Positions 1 to 10,300 of a stretch of 39,876 bases of DNA are shown one piece after another. Source of the stretch: Acanthaster planci (lineage: Eukaryota > Echinodermata > Asteroidea > Valvatida > Acanthasteridae); NCBI RefSeq assembly GCF_001949145.1, contig NW_019091640.1:263527-303402 (forward strand), written 5' to 3'. The notes beneath the pieces are model-generated. The model was not told the origin of the DNA, ran no database searches, and saw only the letters and a program-made list of their open reading frames with translations. How positions within the stretch are numbered: position 1 is the stretch's first letter; every line of letters begins with the position of its first letter. Position numbers and translations under genes: made by a program.

Positions 1-263
1 TGATCCCAATGCTGGTTCATTTTATCCAATAGCCAGGCTCTGGTGTCAGTGATAAGTGAACCAATGTCGGATCACTGATTATGGCCTGCGTGAAACAGGC
101 CCAAATTAAGCCATATGTGATGCTCTCTTGTGGTGAAATATTCATCATCTCCACAGCAAAAATATATTAAGACCTTCTCTGACAAAAGTTAAATACATGT
201 ATTTCATTTTGACTAAAAGAGTATAGTAACAATTATGGAGATACACAGAGTTAAAAAAAAACA

Positions 264-309
264 TTTATTTCAAGCTTATCACTTTTGTTGTGTGGCACAG
301 TGCTTTATT
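264..309 (-). terminator. Candidate polyadenylation signals for TUSC3/MAGT1
   Basis: AATAAA occurs twice on the minus strand (304-309 and 264-269). They are the first canonical hexamers downstream of the stop codon, and T-rich/GT-containing sequence follows. Which one is used cannot be told from sequence. Confidence 0.4.
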
Positions 310-980
310 CATGGACCATCCATTGCACCAACCATTTATCTTTCAACAACTCTGGGCAAGAGGAAAGCATAACTTCACCAGTGACTTTTCATGTAATTTT
401 TGCCCCAGAATTCCATATGAACAAGAAATAGTGAGTGGGGATGTGTTTTGAATTCCAAATGACCACAATGTCATGTTTGTACCACTTGCCCTCTCTCAGA
501 GCTGTTACTCATGTAACAATAATATTCACTAATTTCAACTAACTCCACACAACACGTACTACACCAGGTAATCTTAAGAGGTTCTGTACAAAGACTCAGT
601 CCAAGTCACATGATGAAACACAAACAACTAGAAGTGAACTATAAATAATTCACAATTAATGTTTAAAAAGAGGGCGCATGTCCATTGTCCAGGATGCTGC
701 AAGAAGTAGTTTTAAGTAAAAAAGAATGTTGTCACATCGAGCACTGTTTGAGTGAGCCACGGTATTATCTGTTTAGTCCAGCAGTAGTCTGAAACTTGGC
801 AGCAGCTGTGTCAATTACAGGTAACGGCATCAAATTTTACATACGTGTACTTTTTATGATATACGCATTCCTTGGATTATCAACCACAGGAAATAGAGTT
901 TGTAACAAAATCAGGTCTATTCCTGGTAAAGGCTGGTATGGTGACAACAGTTAATTTGAACCGTGTGTGTATATGTGACC

Positions 981-1170
981 AGCTCTAGAAAAGTGGGTAA
1001 TAAGTCGCCAGATTCAGGTTATGAATTTTTGATACGGCTGGATTGTGTCCATCAAAAACTACAACTTTATATGTGAATGACCCCTGTAGTACGCTGCGTT
1101 CCAGAGATATTAAAGGAAAAACCACCAAATCACATTTTTGCACGACTTATTACCCTTTTCTGCAGAGTGG
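981..1170. mobile_element. Small MITE-like element with terminal inverted repeats
   Basis: The left end (about 985-1006) reads AGAAAAGTGGGTAATAAGTCG and the right end (about 1143-1164) is its complement with one base missing, CGACTTATTACCCTTTTCT. About 20 bp of inverted repeat encloses about 140 bp of unique non-coding sequence. There is no open reading frame, so it would be a non-autonomous DNA element lying in the presumed 3' UTR. Target duplications are not clear. Confidence 0.55.
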
Positions 1171-1538
1171 GTTATATATGTACTCATTTGGGAAGATTAT
1201 ATAAATTCAATGAAATGAAAAATAATACAATCGCCTGATGTGCTTGTGTCTGAACCAAGATTTTTAATGTCGAAACTAGAGTTTTCTATTACAGAGGAAA
1301 CAAAAAATTGTAGTCGTTGCATTATTAAAAAAATGTTGATGGAAACCATTTTGACCGTTGAAATAGCATTCTTAAAACACAACATTCTGACTTCTTTTTT
1401 GTATTCCAGCATCACATGCACTGACATAGGCACATTAGTTACAGCTCATTAATAGTCCACGTTTACTTCCATCTTCTTCCCTTAGGCACCTGTACTGTTG
1501 TGTAGTGTATCAATGAAGCACCTGCCGTCTTCATCAGT

Positions 1539-1554
1539 CTACTTTATTAAGAAG
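1539..1554 (-). CDS. TUSC3: TUSC3/MAGT1 exon 11 (C-terminal SFLIK and stop)
   Basis: After the acceptor ccctgaaaaacag the sequence reads C TTC TTA ATA AAG TAG. With the AG of exon 10 this gives S-F-L-I-K-stop, matching the YPYSFL-type C-terminus of MAGT1 and invertebrate members. Only 16 coding bases are involved, so this rests on frame, acceptor and family ending. Confidence 0.82.
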
Positions 1555-4500
1555 CTGTTTTTCAGGGAGAAGAAAAGAATTCATTCAGTGCTTGATATAA
1601 ACAATTTTTCTGAAGTGTTTTTTTTAATGTACCTTTCCCTCTTCCCATTACTTCTTAACATGCCATTTTTGCTGACAAATGTTTGGGCCAAATTGCCAAT
1701 GTCCTCTTTTGATAACTATTCAGCACTGCACATTAACCCTAACAGTTCTCAATACTTTGACTTCAATATGATATTACATACACCCCAGGGATTACAGTTA
1801 CACCTCATGGACTTTGCTCACAAGAACACTACCTTTGATCTTGTTCCTGGTTTTATAAGTTGTTAACTTTTGATTGCAATGGTACTGGACTGTTTTTGAC
1901 TGGATTGGATTGGATTGTACTGATTTGTCATGAAATTTCAATATACACTGTATTGCTTTCATTTCTACTACTAAATTCTAAAAATAAGAGTTCACCTTGC
2001 TTTCAATTTTAATATGGCCAAACTATGTAAATCTATTAAAATCTGTCACTGTATCCACTGTACAATTACACCAGTAAACTGCAGACCATTTCACTCTCTA
2101 ACAACTTTGTTGTTTTCATAAATTGCAGATCTCTGGATTTTTTTTTACACAGAAATTAGGCAACTTCAATTTTTTCAGGTTGCAGCACAGAGGCTCACGA
2201 AGAGAAATGTGGATTTTCAGGTCAATTTACTGGGGAAAGTAACTCTGCCGTGACTTTATGCTCATTTGGGATCAGGTTGCATATAATCGTGTCCTCCCTT
2301 CAACAAAACTCTTTGACAAAACCAAATTCATTTTGTTTGGCTAAGGTTGGTTCCAGGTACTCGCCTGTACGGATAACCTTTATACTTGGCCCAAGGTTGT
2401 TTCTAGGTACTCACCTGTACGGATAGCCTTTATACTTGGCCCTGAATACTGACAGTAGTAGACTGAAGAAAAACACCACCATCACCAGGCCAATAACGGT
2501 CACAACTAGGAAATGGACAGGAGAGGAAAGGTAAGAGATTACACATTCAAAGAAAACACTGCACTACATGAACTACCAGCCCTGTTCAGGGAGGTTGCAG
2601 GTGGTTTCACATGAGTTCAAACTAAATGGCACACCTGCAGCTGTTGGGTTGATGCAAATAATACAACTGGATATCAGACTTATTTTACAAATATGCTGAT
2701 ATTATTAGAAAGTTCTGAATATTTTATAAAATATTGTACATATAACATATTTTATAAATACACTGCAATGATTTTCTATAAAGCAAAAAGGGAAAGAGAC
2801 AGTGCAAATTCTTAAATTTTCCATTAGATTTGATAGATTTTCCATTAATAGATAAAAGATGAAATCCTATATGTGTCCTTTCTGTGAGATTCTCTGATCT
2901 ACTATTTGATGAATTGTTTGACATATAGCCAGCATAAATCACATGAAAGGAAGCCACCATAGAGGTAAGTTACCTCGCCTTTTTCTAATGTCGCCCTCTG
3001 TGATGGAGTTCTTATTCAGCAAAATGACACCGACAGTCACAGCAGCATCTAGCAGTCGTGTTAAGGGCACACTGTGAAAAAGTTTTCAAGTAATGTGTTG
3101 TACATTTCCTTGAAACAAGAGTCGACACTGATTCAACGTACATGTACTGTGGTCAGTTGCTTCCAATTGCTTCCGAAGTTCACTTTTTTTTCAACATACA
3201 CAGTTTATTTTTTTTGCTCATTTTCATTTTAAAGGAACATGTCGTGGGAAAAAAAGCCAAACTATGTACACCTTGAATGTGATTCAAAATATAACTTCAC
3301 ATCCTCAGACGTCAGCTGAATACGTGGACCTTGTCACTTCCGCTTCAAGTCAAAAAGACAACTGGATTTATCTGAAACGGCTACCTATAATTTGGGAAGT
3401 AAGGTAGTGGAAAAGCCAGGAATAAAAGATTCAAAGGATACGAAGCAAGATGACGATGTGTGTCTCTGCAACAAACTGGCCTTGACTGCTACCGTGAATA
3501 TAGCTCTGCAGACCAAGCAATCCAAATACATGTATATCAACATACACCGAGTGCTGCAAACCATTAGAATTAATTGGTACCCTTCTTGCTGTGCCATCAA
3601 ATAATGTTCTGAATCTCAACATTTACTCTTATCCTTGTAACTAAAATTTGGCCAACTTTGAGGAACAAAATTTTTTTTACCTTGAAAATATATCTTTGTG
3701 TCTCAAACATTTAATTTTCTATTTTGGTACTTTAAAGGGAATTTGGTTCCTTTTCGCTGAGCATTTCCATATTATGGAGCAAAATTCTGATGTCATCCTA
3801 GGAAGAAAATCTCAAGTTGCATTGATTTGTGCGCACCAAAAAATGCTTTAAGATTTCATACGCTGGCCTTAAATATCTGTTTTTTTGTGTGTGATCCACT
3901 GTGTGCGTGTAAGTGCAGTGAATCAATGAACCAACTTTCCTCAGAAATGTTTTCGGTGAGCAATTTTGGTTTTACAATTTGATCAGAGGAACCTGTCAAA
4001 TGAACAGAGACTTTCCTGACTGACATCACAGCAACGGCCCCCTCAGTTGTCCAGAAAAGCGTAGATAATTTTAAATGTTCACCACAATATGCACTTAACC
4101 CAAAGGGGATGTCAATGGTCTTCATACACAGAACAGCAGTGTAAAGTGGCACAAAATGGTGTCTACAAACAGTTTATCACTTTTGAAATGAGCACAAATG
4201 GTCATATTCCCAGTGGACCATCACAAGCACCCCCAAGTTTGAGTCGTTAGCTAGAAGCTGCATACTCTTACCACTTGTCCAGTCTGTGGGTTTCTGTGGG
4301 CATACGGTGGGCCTCGGATGTGGTTCCACATCTGACCAGATGTCATGGCAAACACCACACACTGAAAGACAATAGAGGGAAACCCAATGGTAATACCAGG
4401 GCCCACTAGCGTCAAATACACTTGCTTCTTTCCGCTGACATCACTTGTGACCTAGCATGGTCGCCGTCATAACCGCTTCGGAGTTAGAGGCCTTTGTGCG

Positions 4501-7500
4501 CAATATAAAATCAAAAGGAATCCTCTTTCTTTTCATATGCATGAGGTCAATTTTAACCTGAATGCCACTGAGTTTATACATCGATACAGAAAGCTCAATT
4601 AGCTCTTTCTAAATGGTAATTAAAACCAAATGACTCAAAAACGGCCTAGAGGCTCATTTTGTGGGATCCAATCACATCTTCACTTGGTTCCTGATTAGCA
4701 CTGAATTCTTCAACTCTAGTTTCAGCATACAGCCAATGCAAACCCACTCACCAGTGCACCAACTCCCCATATGGTCTTGTTATACAGGAATTCCAGGTTG
4801 TTCCGTCGGAAGTATAGAAAGCCGGCAATCATGCTGAGCAGGATGCCAAGTGCAATGGTGCCAGAGTAGTTGGGAGGTCGGAATATGCGGATCTATGGGA
4901 AAAAGTCTCAAAGGTACAGGAACTGGACAACGTAGCCCTTCAATTTTGTCTCCTAAGTAGCTCTTTTTTCATCTATCTGTGTTGTTTGATTATGCTTCAA
5001 AGGTTTTTTTTCAGTAAACTCTCTACCTCTAATTTCAAAATTAAGCTCTGTGACTTATATCTGTGTTCCTAGCCTGAATATTTTAGTTTTCAAACTTGTT
5101 TGACATTTCAGGAAAAATGTACTCCTTCAATGTTTTATGAAGCACGCAGGTGATGTAATGAATACTTACGTGGACATCGGTACGCTCGCCTACCCATTTT
5201 GCCATTTGTTCACTTTGAAATCCAACTCTGCGGAAGACAACGAAAAAGCCCAATGATTTAATTTTGGGTGTGAAGAGTTCTTCAAGAAAATAGAAAATGG
5301 CATTACTCTCAATTCAGAATAACTTTCTTGGACAAGGTATTTCAAATTGTGTTGCAATCCTCGTTGAAAAGGTCTAACCTCTCTCTGTATTTGTCATGAA
5401 ACCTAGCCGTGGGCCTTACCCGCAAGATGCAACTTTAATGTCAGGAACTCTTATTGGAGTAAACCTGATTACGGTTAATACCTTGACCAAAACAAGTTGA
5501 CAATCTGTGCCTTACCGCTGAATGTCGTACGTGTCACCTTTCTTTGGTTTTCCCTTTGGAGGAAAGTGAAGGATGCTGGGTGCTGAGGTTGTCTTGAGCT
5601 GTGGACACAACACCACAATAAAAATCAATGTAAAATATTTCTCTAACAACTTGGTTTCTGTCAATGTAAAATATTTCTCTAACAACTTGGTTTCTGTCAA
5701 TGTAAAATATTTCTCTAACAACTTGGTTTCTGTCAATGTAAAATATTTCTCTGACAACTTGGTTTCTGTCATTTTTTTTCTTCCTTTGTGTTCATATCCC
5801 ATCTGGCTCTGAAACCACAAGTAAGAACAAAGACCCTTTGTTGTCATTTGGTTGTATTGCTTGTTAACAAAGGTTACAATCAGTGCTGTTACTATTCAGA
5901 AGGAATAAATAATGCATTGCAAACAGCAATGTCCATTCCTAATACCCAAATGTATATCCCATATCACAATGAAGTCACCAAGAAGGGATTTGCTCTCTGA
6001 TTTTCTTGTCTTGCATAGACAAGCTGTCTGAATGACTTAGCTATGACTGCAACTGACACACACATGCCCATGAAAGCCACTAGCTGGCCAGCTTATTACA
6101 TTTCTCATACTTATGTGTTATTTCCAGTCACTTTCAAGTACTGCGGGCATGGTCGTACCGATTTGAAGACGTCCTGCCCTTCATCGTAGTCCACACTGGC
6201 AAAGAACAGCTTGTTGGAGTAGGACTGAGAGTAGCGCCAAGAATTGGCAAGAATCTGGAACTCATCGTTCACTTGCCTGTAATGACCATCAAACAGGGGC
6301 ACATCTCAGTATTTGTGTTAAGCAGAAATTATCAATGCTCTTACACATATGTAAACCTACCAAAACTTACCGACACACTGTGCACTTGCGCTGGGGCTGC
6401 ATGGCGGTCAGCATAATGATCATGGAGTAGTTGCGAGGTGTGGACTTGACGTACTGTCTAAACTTGTCCCCATTCATGCGAATGACCACGCGCTTGTTGC
6501 TCCAGTCCATGAGCTGCTTAACTTTCTCCCCTAAAACCTCCTGCAAAGTGTGAAAATGTAAAAATGATGCCTTTCAGAGTGGCTATAAACTGCTCAAGTA
6601 ATACACATAGCCCATAAAATCACTATTTTCTGGAGATATTCTAGCAATGTGTGGACTCCCTGTAGATAGTGACAACCTGTTCATGCAGCATTTACCATAT
6701 ACCCACAATTTCAAAATGATGTAAGCTTGCCACCAGTTAAACTGATGAAGATGGTACAGGGTACTAGACACCCTCCATATCTTGGACCCTATGATTGAAA
6801 TTTTTAAATGTTCTGTACTTGTTTTAGGCCTACGTTTCCGTAAAGGGAGGTTGCACCAAGATTGGCTGATTTAGGGGTATAAAATTAACTATAGTTTTCA
6901 TTCCATTGACTTATTTCATGCTTGAGATAACTGTTTTTAGAAAAATTGAGAAAACATAGCGGCCTTTCAATGGTCATACTGAAAATCTTGTAATTTATCT
7001 TGTGCGAACAACGTACTCATAGGGTCCATCTGCAGATGAACAGGTAAAATCGGTATTCTTGCCCTTAAAAAGAGCATTTTTCCATGGCTTAGAGTAATCA
7101 GTAAAATTACCTTCAAGTAATATGCCTCTTTAACAACGTAACACTGTGGATTCATGGAAAAACTTCGAGCAGTAAAGTTACTGCAGTCAAACTATGTTCA
7201 CGATGTGACACAAATCCTACAGTATATACGTGTATCCTATGCATGTACATGTACATTTATGCTTAATGACCACACTTTTGCATCAGTTTAAACACCATTC
7301 TCAGTTTACTAACTTAAGTAATAATTATGGTCACAAAGGAAATTATATAGATCTGGAGAGACAGGAGGGTCAACGTCTGATTATTGTAGTTTCTGTTGAC
7401 AAAACCCTCACTGTGCACTGAGCTCTCAGGCCTATAAATAAGCGGCGCTCAACAGCCTCTGCTCCGCTGACGATGTACCCAAGCAACATGGACTCTTTTC

Positions 7501-8616
7501 ACACTTTCAAATAAGAAAATAAATAGAAACTGTCGTCTGACAAAAAGGATTATCTTGAAATGTCGATCATGTGTAATTTAGCTGTTGGTTTTACTTTCAT
7601 TATAAATAATTTTTGGTCTTTACTTTTATCACGTTCAGTAATACACGAAACCGCGGGGCCAATGAGACGCAACATCGTTTGAAAGGGAAACCTTTTATAG
7701 TTCAATACATAAAATTATCAGGACTCATGGTGCAAATCTGAATTGCATACATGATTTACATTAGTTCAAAGTACACATAATGATTATAACAAACAGGAAA
7801 TGAGACACAGTGGAAAATACACTTTTAAAACAATACAAAATTACTAAGTAACTACTGAAAATTGATAATTTCTTTAATCTGATACCGTGAAAAGCGAAGA
7901 CGGAAGTCTTTTTCTTCCTTCCTGATTCTTTCAAAATGCAAACAGAAATCTTATTTCGACCAAGAGCTTAAGTCCAACCACACTGCAGACAATGCTGACG
8001 TCATCAGGCATCTTGTGCAGTTGTGGGCGAAGTGACCTGACCATCATGTACCGCCCACTGAAAAAATTAATGATCTCCAACATTGAATTGGGACCGTGTT
8101 GACTTGGGATCAAGTTGGTTACGGACTGAGTTGAAACTCCATAGCTACAGCATTCTGGTTCAGTCATGTCAGTGGTTGGCAAGGTTGGAAAAATTTTATA
8201 GATTGACCAAGGCTGTTATTTACTCTTTTTTCGAGTGAGATATTTAAGGACAATTCAACAGTCCCATTTTTGTGATGTTTACAAATGTTATATCTTTGGT
8301 CCTACCCTTAAAAAGACAGATTGTTTGTAAATTTGTAGAACCATGATAACGGACATGATGACATATTGACAGAAACTAGAACTTAGAGACATGTTAGAAC
8401 TTATGGTGACCGATCTGCCGATCGCGCGAAACATTTTTTTTAATTAAAAAACTGCAGCAATTTCGATGCAGAAGTAAGTTAAAACAAATGACAAATGTGG
8501 ATACTTACGTCCTTCTTTTTGCATAATGTTGTTGGTGATAAAATCAGCAAAATCAGACAAATACACGCAGAGATTTGCGTGAATTTAGACAACAAATTTT
8601 TCCCGTAGCCTTCCAT
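1539..8616 (-). CDS. TUSC3: Oligosaccharyltransferase OST3/OST6 subunit, TUSC3/MAGT1 family (whole gene, 11 coding exons)
   Basis: Seen: joining complement exons 8509-8616, 6371-6540, 6159-6276, 5516-5598, 5170-5227, 4752-4892, 4272-4361, 3442-3505, 2974-3048, 2415-2505 and 1539-1554 gives 1014 nt, 337 residues plus stop, in frame at every junction. Residues 16-27 are a hydrophobic signal-peptide core, followed by KKKD. C89-T-V-C92 is the CxxC redox motif of the thioredoxin-like lumenal domain. The family signatures [45 protein letters not shown] and YIHGSSQ are all present. Four membrane helices fall near 191-207, 220-238, 267-290 and 303-323. Known: the family forms mixed disulfides with nascent chains so that the STT3B-type oligosaccharyltransferase can glycosylate cysteine-near sites in the ER; vertebrate members are also linked to Mg2+ uptake. 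Human TUSC3 and MAGT1 are of similar length. The sequence probably represents the single pre-duplication gene, so the symbol could equally be MAGT1. Confidence 0.95.
1555..2414 (-). other. TUSC3/MAGT1 intron 10
   Basis: Intron between the last two coding exons. It holds a degenerate duplicate of exon 10's 3' end (2343-2392) and a 25-base segment at 1733-1757 that matches, at 23 of 25 positions, one arm of the hairpin near 39.23 kb. No coding similarity otherwise. Confidence 0.8.
2343..2442 (-). repeat. 50-bp tandem duplication spanning exon 10's 3' end and its splice donor
   Basis: Positions 2343-2392 and 2393-2442 align end to end with 4 mismatches in 50. The 2393-2442 copy contains the functional end of exon 10 and its gtgagt donor. 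The other copy keeps the coding part (KYKGYPY) but its donor has changed to gcgagt, a GC-type donor. Confidence 0.9.
2415..2505 (-). CDS. TUSC3: TUSC3/MAGT1 exon 10 (last transmembrane helix)
   Basis: 91 nt, completing V303 and encoding the hydrophobic run [20 protein letters not shown] followed by RAKYKGYPY, the family's (F)RxKYxGYPYS ending. It ends in phase 2 at a strong donor (gtgagt). The last 28 exonic bases and the donor are repeated immediately downstream (see the 50-bp duplication). Confidence 0.95.
2506..2973 (-). other. TUSC3/MAGT1 intron 9
   Basis: AT-rich intron with acceptor tttcctag. No repeat, RNA or coding signal recognised. Confidence 0.75.
2974..3048 (-). CDS. TUSC3: TUSC3/MAGT1 exon 9
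   Basis: 75 nt, completing H278 and encoding [20 protein letters not shown] then RKRR (279-302). It matches the NAAITMGMVLLNEA...DVGKRR region of TUSC3. The acceptor used is gctgctag; a better-looking AG lies 23 nt upstream (tttttcacag), but in the exon 8 frame it meets a stop at once. Confidence 0.86.
3049..3441 (-). other. TUSC3/MAGT1 intron 8
   Basis: Bounded by the weak donor gtatcc and the acceptor gctgctag, with an unused AG (cacag) 23 nt before the acceptor. Nothing else recognised. Confidence 0.7.
3442..3505 (-). CDS. TUSC3: TUSC3/MAGT1 exon 8
   Basis: 64 nt, residues 257-277 plus one base. It encodes [20 protein letters not shown] and one more leucine. The acceptor is strong (gtctgcag), but the donor is weak (CTTC|gtatcc). 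It was chosen because joining it to exon 9 restores the family spacing from ETHIV to the [10 protein letters not shown] helix with no gap. Confidence 0.85.
3506..4271 (-). other. TUSC3/MAGT1 intron 7
   Basis: AT-rich intron DNA. Nothing further recognised. Confidence 0.75.
4272..4361 (-). CDS. TUSC3: TUSC3/MAGT1 exon 7
   Basis: 90 nt, 30 codons, residues 227-256. [20 protein letters not shown] is nearly invariant across animal members. The exon ends [10 protein letters not shown] in phase 0 at donor gtaaga. Confidence 0.97.
4362..4751 (-). other. TUSC3/MAGT1 intron 6
   Basis: Intron with donor gtgagt and acceptor tctttcag. Nothing further recognised. Confidence 0.75.
4752..4892 (-). CDS. 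TUSC3: TUSC3/MAGT1 exon 6 (first transmembrane helix)
   Basis: 141 nt, 47 codons, phase 0 at both ends, residues 180-226. It carries [20 protein letters not shown] and then [16 protein letters not shown]. The [17 protein letters not shown] stretch is the first helix after the lumenal domain, and the second helix begins at IWGVGAL. Confidence 0.97.
5170..5227 (-). CDS. TUSC3: TUSC3/MAGT1 exon 5
   Basis: 58 nt, completing R160 and encoding [19 protein letters not shown] (161-179). It matches the (I/V)GF-AEQ-A-WI-DRTDVH segment that ends the lumenal thioredoxin-like domain. Acceptor ccgcag, donor gtaagt. Confidence 0.95.
5516..5598 (-). CDS. TUSC3: TUSC3/MAGT1 exon 4
   Basis: 83 nt, residues 133-159 plus two bases of R160, between gtccacag and gtaagg. 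It includes [20 protein letters not shown] and TYDIQ, matching the SAPT(F/I)xxFPxKGKPKxGDTY segment of the family. Confidence 0.96.
5599..6158 (-). other. TUSC3/MAGT1 intron 3
   Basis: Intron containing the 36-bp minisatellite (5627-5770) close to the exon 4 acceptor. The remainder is AT-rich with no recognised element. Confidence 0.75.
5627..5770. repeat. Minisatellite, 36-bp unit x 4
   Basis: Units at 5627-5662, 5663-5698, 5699-5734 and 5735-5770. The first three are identical and the fourth differs by one base (CTAACAAC to CTGACAAC). The period is a multiple of three and the unit has no stop in some frames, which creates spurious open frames on both strands. It starts only 28 bases from exon 4's 3' splice site, so it may influence splicing. 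Confidence 0.97.
6159..6276 (-). CDS. TUSC3: TUSC3/MAGT1 exon 3 (thioredoxin-like domain)
   Basis: 118 nt from acceptor attacag to donor gtacga, completing R93 and encoding residues 94-132. It carries [14 protein letters not shown] and [15 protein letters not shown], highly conserved in the family. The donor is weak (G|GTACGA), but the frame into exon 4 is correct. Confidence 0.96.
6371..6540 (-). CDS. TUSC3: TUSC3/MAGT1 exon 2 (thioredoxin-like domain with CxxC)
   Basis: 170 nt, residues 37-92 plus two bases of R93, bounded by ttgcag and gtaagttt. It contains [29 protein letters not shown] and the redox-active CTVC at residues 89-92. It ends in phase 2. Confidence 0.97.
6541..8508 (-). other. 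TUSC3/MAGT1 intron 1
   Basis: The largest intron of this gene (1968 bp), donor gtaagtat and acceptor ttgcag. No open frame in it resembles a known protein, and no transposon was recognised. Confidence 0.8.
8509..8616 (-). CDS. TUSC3: TUSC3/MAGT1 exon 1 (start codon, signal peptide)
   Basis: 36 codons, ATG at 8616-8614 in a good context (AAA before ATGG). The exon encodes a short basic N-terminus, the hydrophobic stretch [12 protein letters not shown] and then KKKD, where mature family members begin with a lysine-rich segment. It ends in phase 0 at a strong donor (gtaagtat). It is shorter at the N-terminus than vertebrate TUSC3. There is no family similarity to check here beyond the KKK motif, so it rests on signal peptide, frame and donor. 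Confidence 0.88.
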
Positions 8617-8850
8617 TTTAGCTCTGCTTGGATGGACCGCAGCCTCGTTTAACGTCCGCTCTGATTTGCTGTAAACTAGCGCTGCTCACCGTTTGTCCAA
8701 TAGAGATTGATTTTGCTTAGCCTTTTGGACAAGAGTCAGGGATCATCTATTTTGTACTGTGGCTGTGTCGCGTCGGGAGCTGAGTGGCTCGCTGTGCCAA
8801 CGCTGACAAGGGATCGTCTTCAAAGGGGAGAAATAAAGTGTGAGTGTCCT
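8617..8850 (-). promoter_or_regulatory. Presumed TUSC3/MAGT1 5' UTR and promoter region
   Basis: The 230 bp upstream of the ATG hold more CpG dinucleotides than the surrounding DNA (around 8635-8690 and 8765-8815). A CCAAT pentamer occurs near 8697 on the plus strand. No TATA box is placed with confidence. The transcription start is not visible. Confidence 0.4.
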
Positions 8851-10300
8851 TTATTGAATAATTACCTCCATGTTTAGAATAATATAACTTTTAAACTGGA
8901 AACAGGTCACAAGCCAAGTATGATTTGCACAAGGTGAAGTGTAATTACGACATTTGACAAAGATATGCAAATTTTACTAAAAGAATGTATCCTGAAAACA
9001 GGCCCGTCACTAGGACTTTTCGGGGGGGGGTGAATCCTTAAAGCGCAGCAAACATCTTTGCGTTTTTTAATTTTGAAAACAGCGGGATTATGTAGTCGTA
9101 CCATTTGTTTTAGGGGGTTACAAGTAAACCCCCGAAGAGGGGATTGACCGAGGCGAAAAATACCGAAGTGCGTGGCCTTTTTTATCGCAAAATGTTCTAC
9201 TACATAGCTCAAAATCTTTTCTTGCCTCAAAAGCAGACCTTATAGTCGCGTAGGGGTGCGGATGCACCCGTAGGTCATGGCTTGAGGGAGAAATAGATTA
9301 TCCTTTTTTAACTTAGGCACTTTGGCTCAAGTTGCGCCCAATGCTACCAAAAATAGACAGAAATACAAGCTTTGTTGTTTTATGCTGCCGCGTGTATTCA
9401 CAGACCCCAAGTTCCTCAAAGCTGAATTTATTTACTAAAATGATGATTTTGTCAGACGTGTATGCTGTAATGGCTTGCAAGCTCGGCCATTTGACAGTGG
9501 CCTAACTACGGGGGTGCCGGTGTCCCGCCCATTTGAAATTTTGAAAGTCACACAGCGTATGTTCTCATCCCCTTGCATGCAGAAAAGGAAAAAAATGTGT
9601 GCTACCCATAGAACTATAAACAAAAACAGCTCTGTGGTGCCACCCAGAAATTTCACTCCAGTATACTACGCCATTGACATCAGGCTGGGTTCCTTCCCAG
9701 AGTTTTGTTTTCTTCCCGTTTGAAACCAGTTTTTTCTCGATTTCCCCGTTTCTGCTTGTACAATAACCACCTACTTGCAACTTTCCACCCATCACCCACT
9801 TTTGGGTGACGTTACTTGAGCCTGAGGGCATATGGCCTAAATTACTTACGGAAATTAGGGGTGCGGTGAGGATGGGAATTTTTTTGGGGGGGAGGTGAAT
9901 TACTCAGTCGTGGAAATCGGAAAAGCGGGGGGGGGGGTTGACACCATATAAATTACATGTATATAGGGCGATGCTCATATCATGCTGATGTACATTCTGT
10001 AATATGCATGGACATTCATGCAAAATCTTACATTAGAATGCCACATTTATGCCTTTTTAAATTGATTTCTCTTCTTGAGTGATATTGAATACGGGGAATA
10101 ATTCAATAGCCCCAACCTAAAAAATTGGGGAATATATACCTCATCCCCCGGGGGTTACTTTACGCCCATTATGGTATTATTCAGTTTCAGTTTTGCAGCA
10201 TTGAGGCCTAGGGACCCTCCGCGATTATGGACATTAAAGCTTGTCTTTTTAACTATCAAAGACATTTCCATCTTGCACCTCGAACAAGTTTTATTTCACT
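8851..10300. other. Intergenic stretch with G-tract debris
   Basis: No coding similarity. It contains long G runs (9020-9030, 9886-9892, 9927-9939), and several segments with CCC/GGG blocks look like worn ends of DNA transposons. No element could be bounded. Confidence 0.4.

Larger units (their letters stand above)
1..1538 (-). other. Probable 3' UTR and downstream flank of TUSC3/MAGT1
   Basis: No further coding similarity is seen after the stop at 1539. The first canonical AATAAA signals read on the minus strand lie at 304-309 and 264-269, so the UTR could be about 1.2-1.3 kb long. ATTAAA-like variants occur nearer the stop (around 1263-1268). A small inverted-repeat element sits inside (981-1170). 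The rest is unremarkable AT-rich DNA. Confidence 0.5.

Noticed and set aside
1498-1866. 122-codon plus-strand open frame
   Set aside because: It overlaps the last TUSC3/MAGT1 exon in antisense and its adjoining intron. No similarity.
5512-5847. Open frames on both strands over the minisatellite, including a repetitive peptide
   Set aside because: The 36-bp unit is a multiple of three without stops, which opens frames by itself. Only 5516-5598 is true exon.
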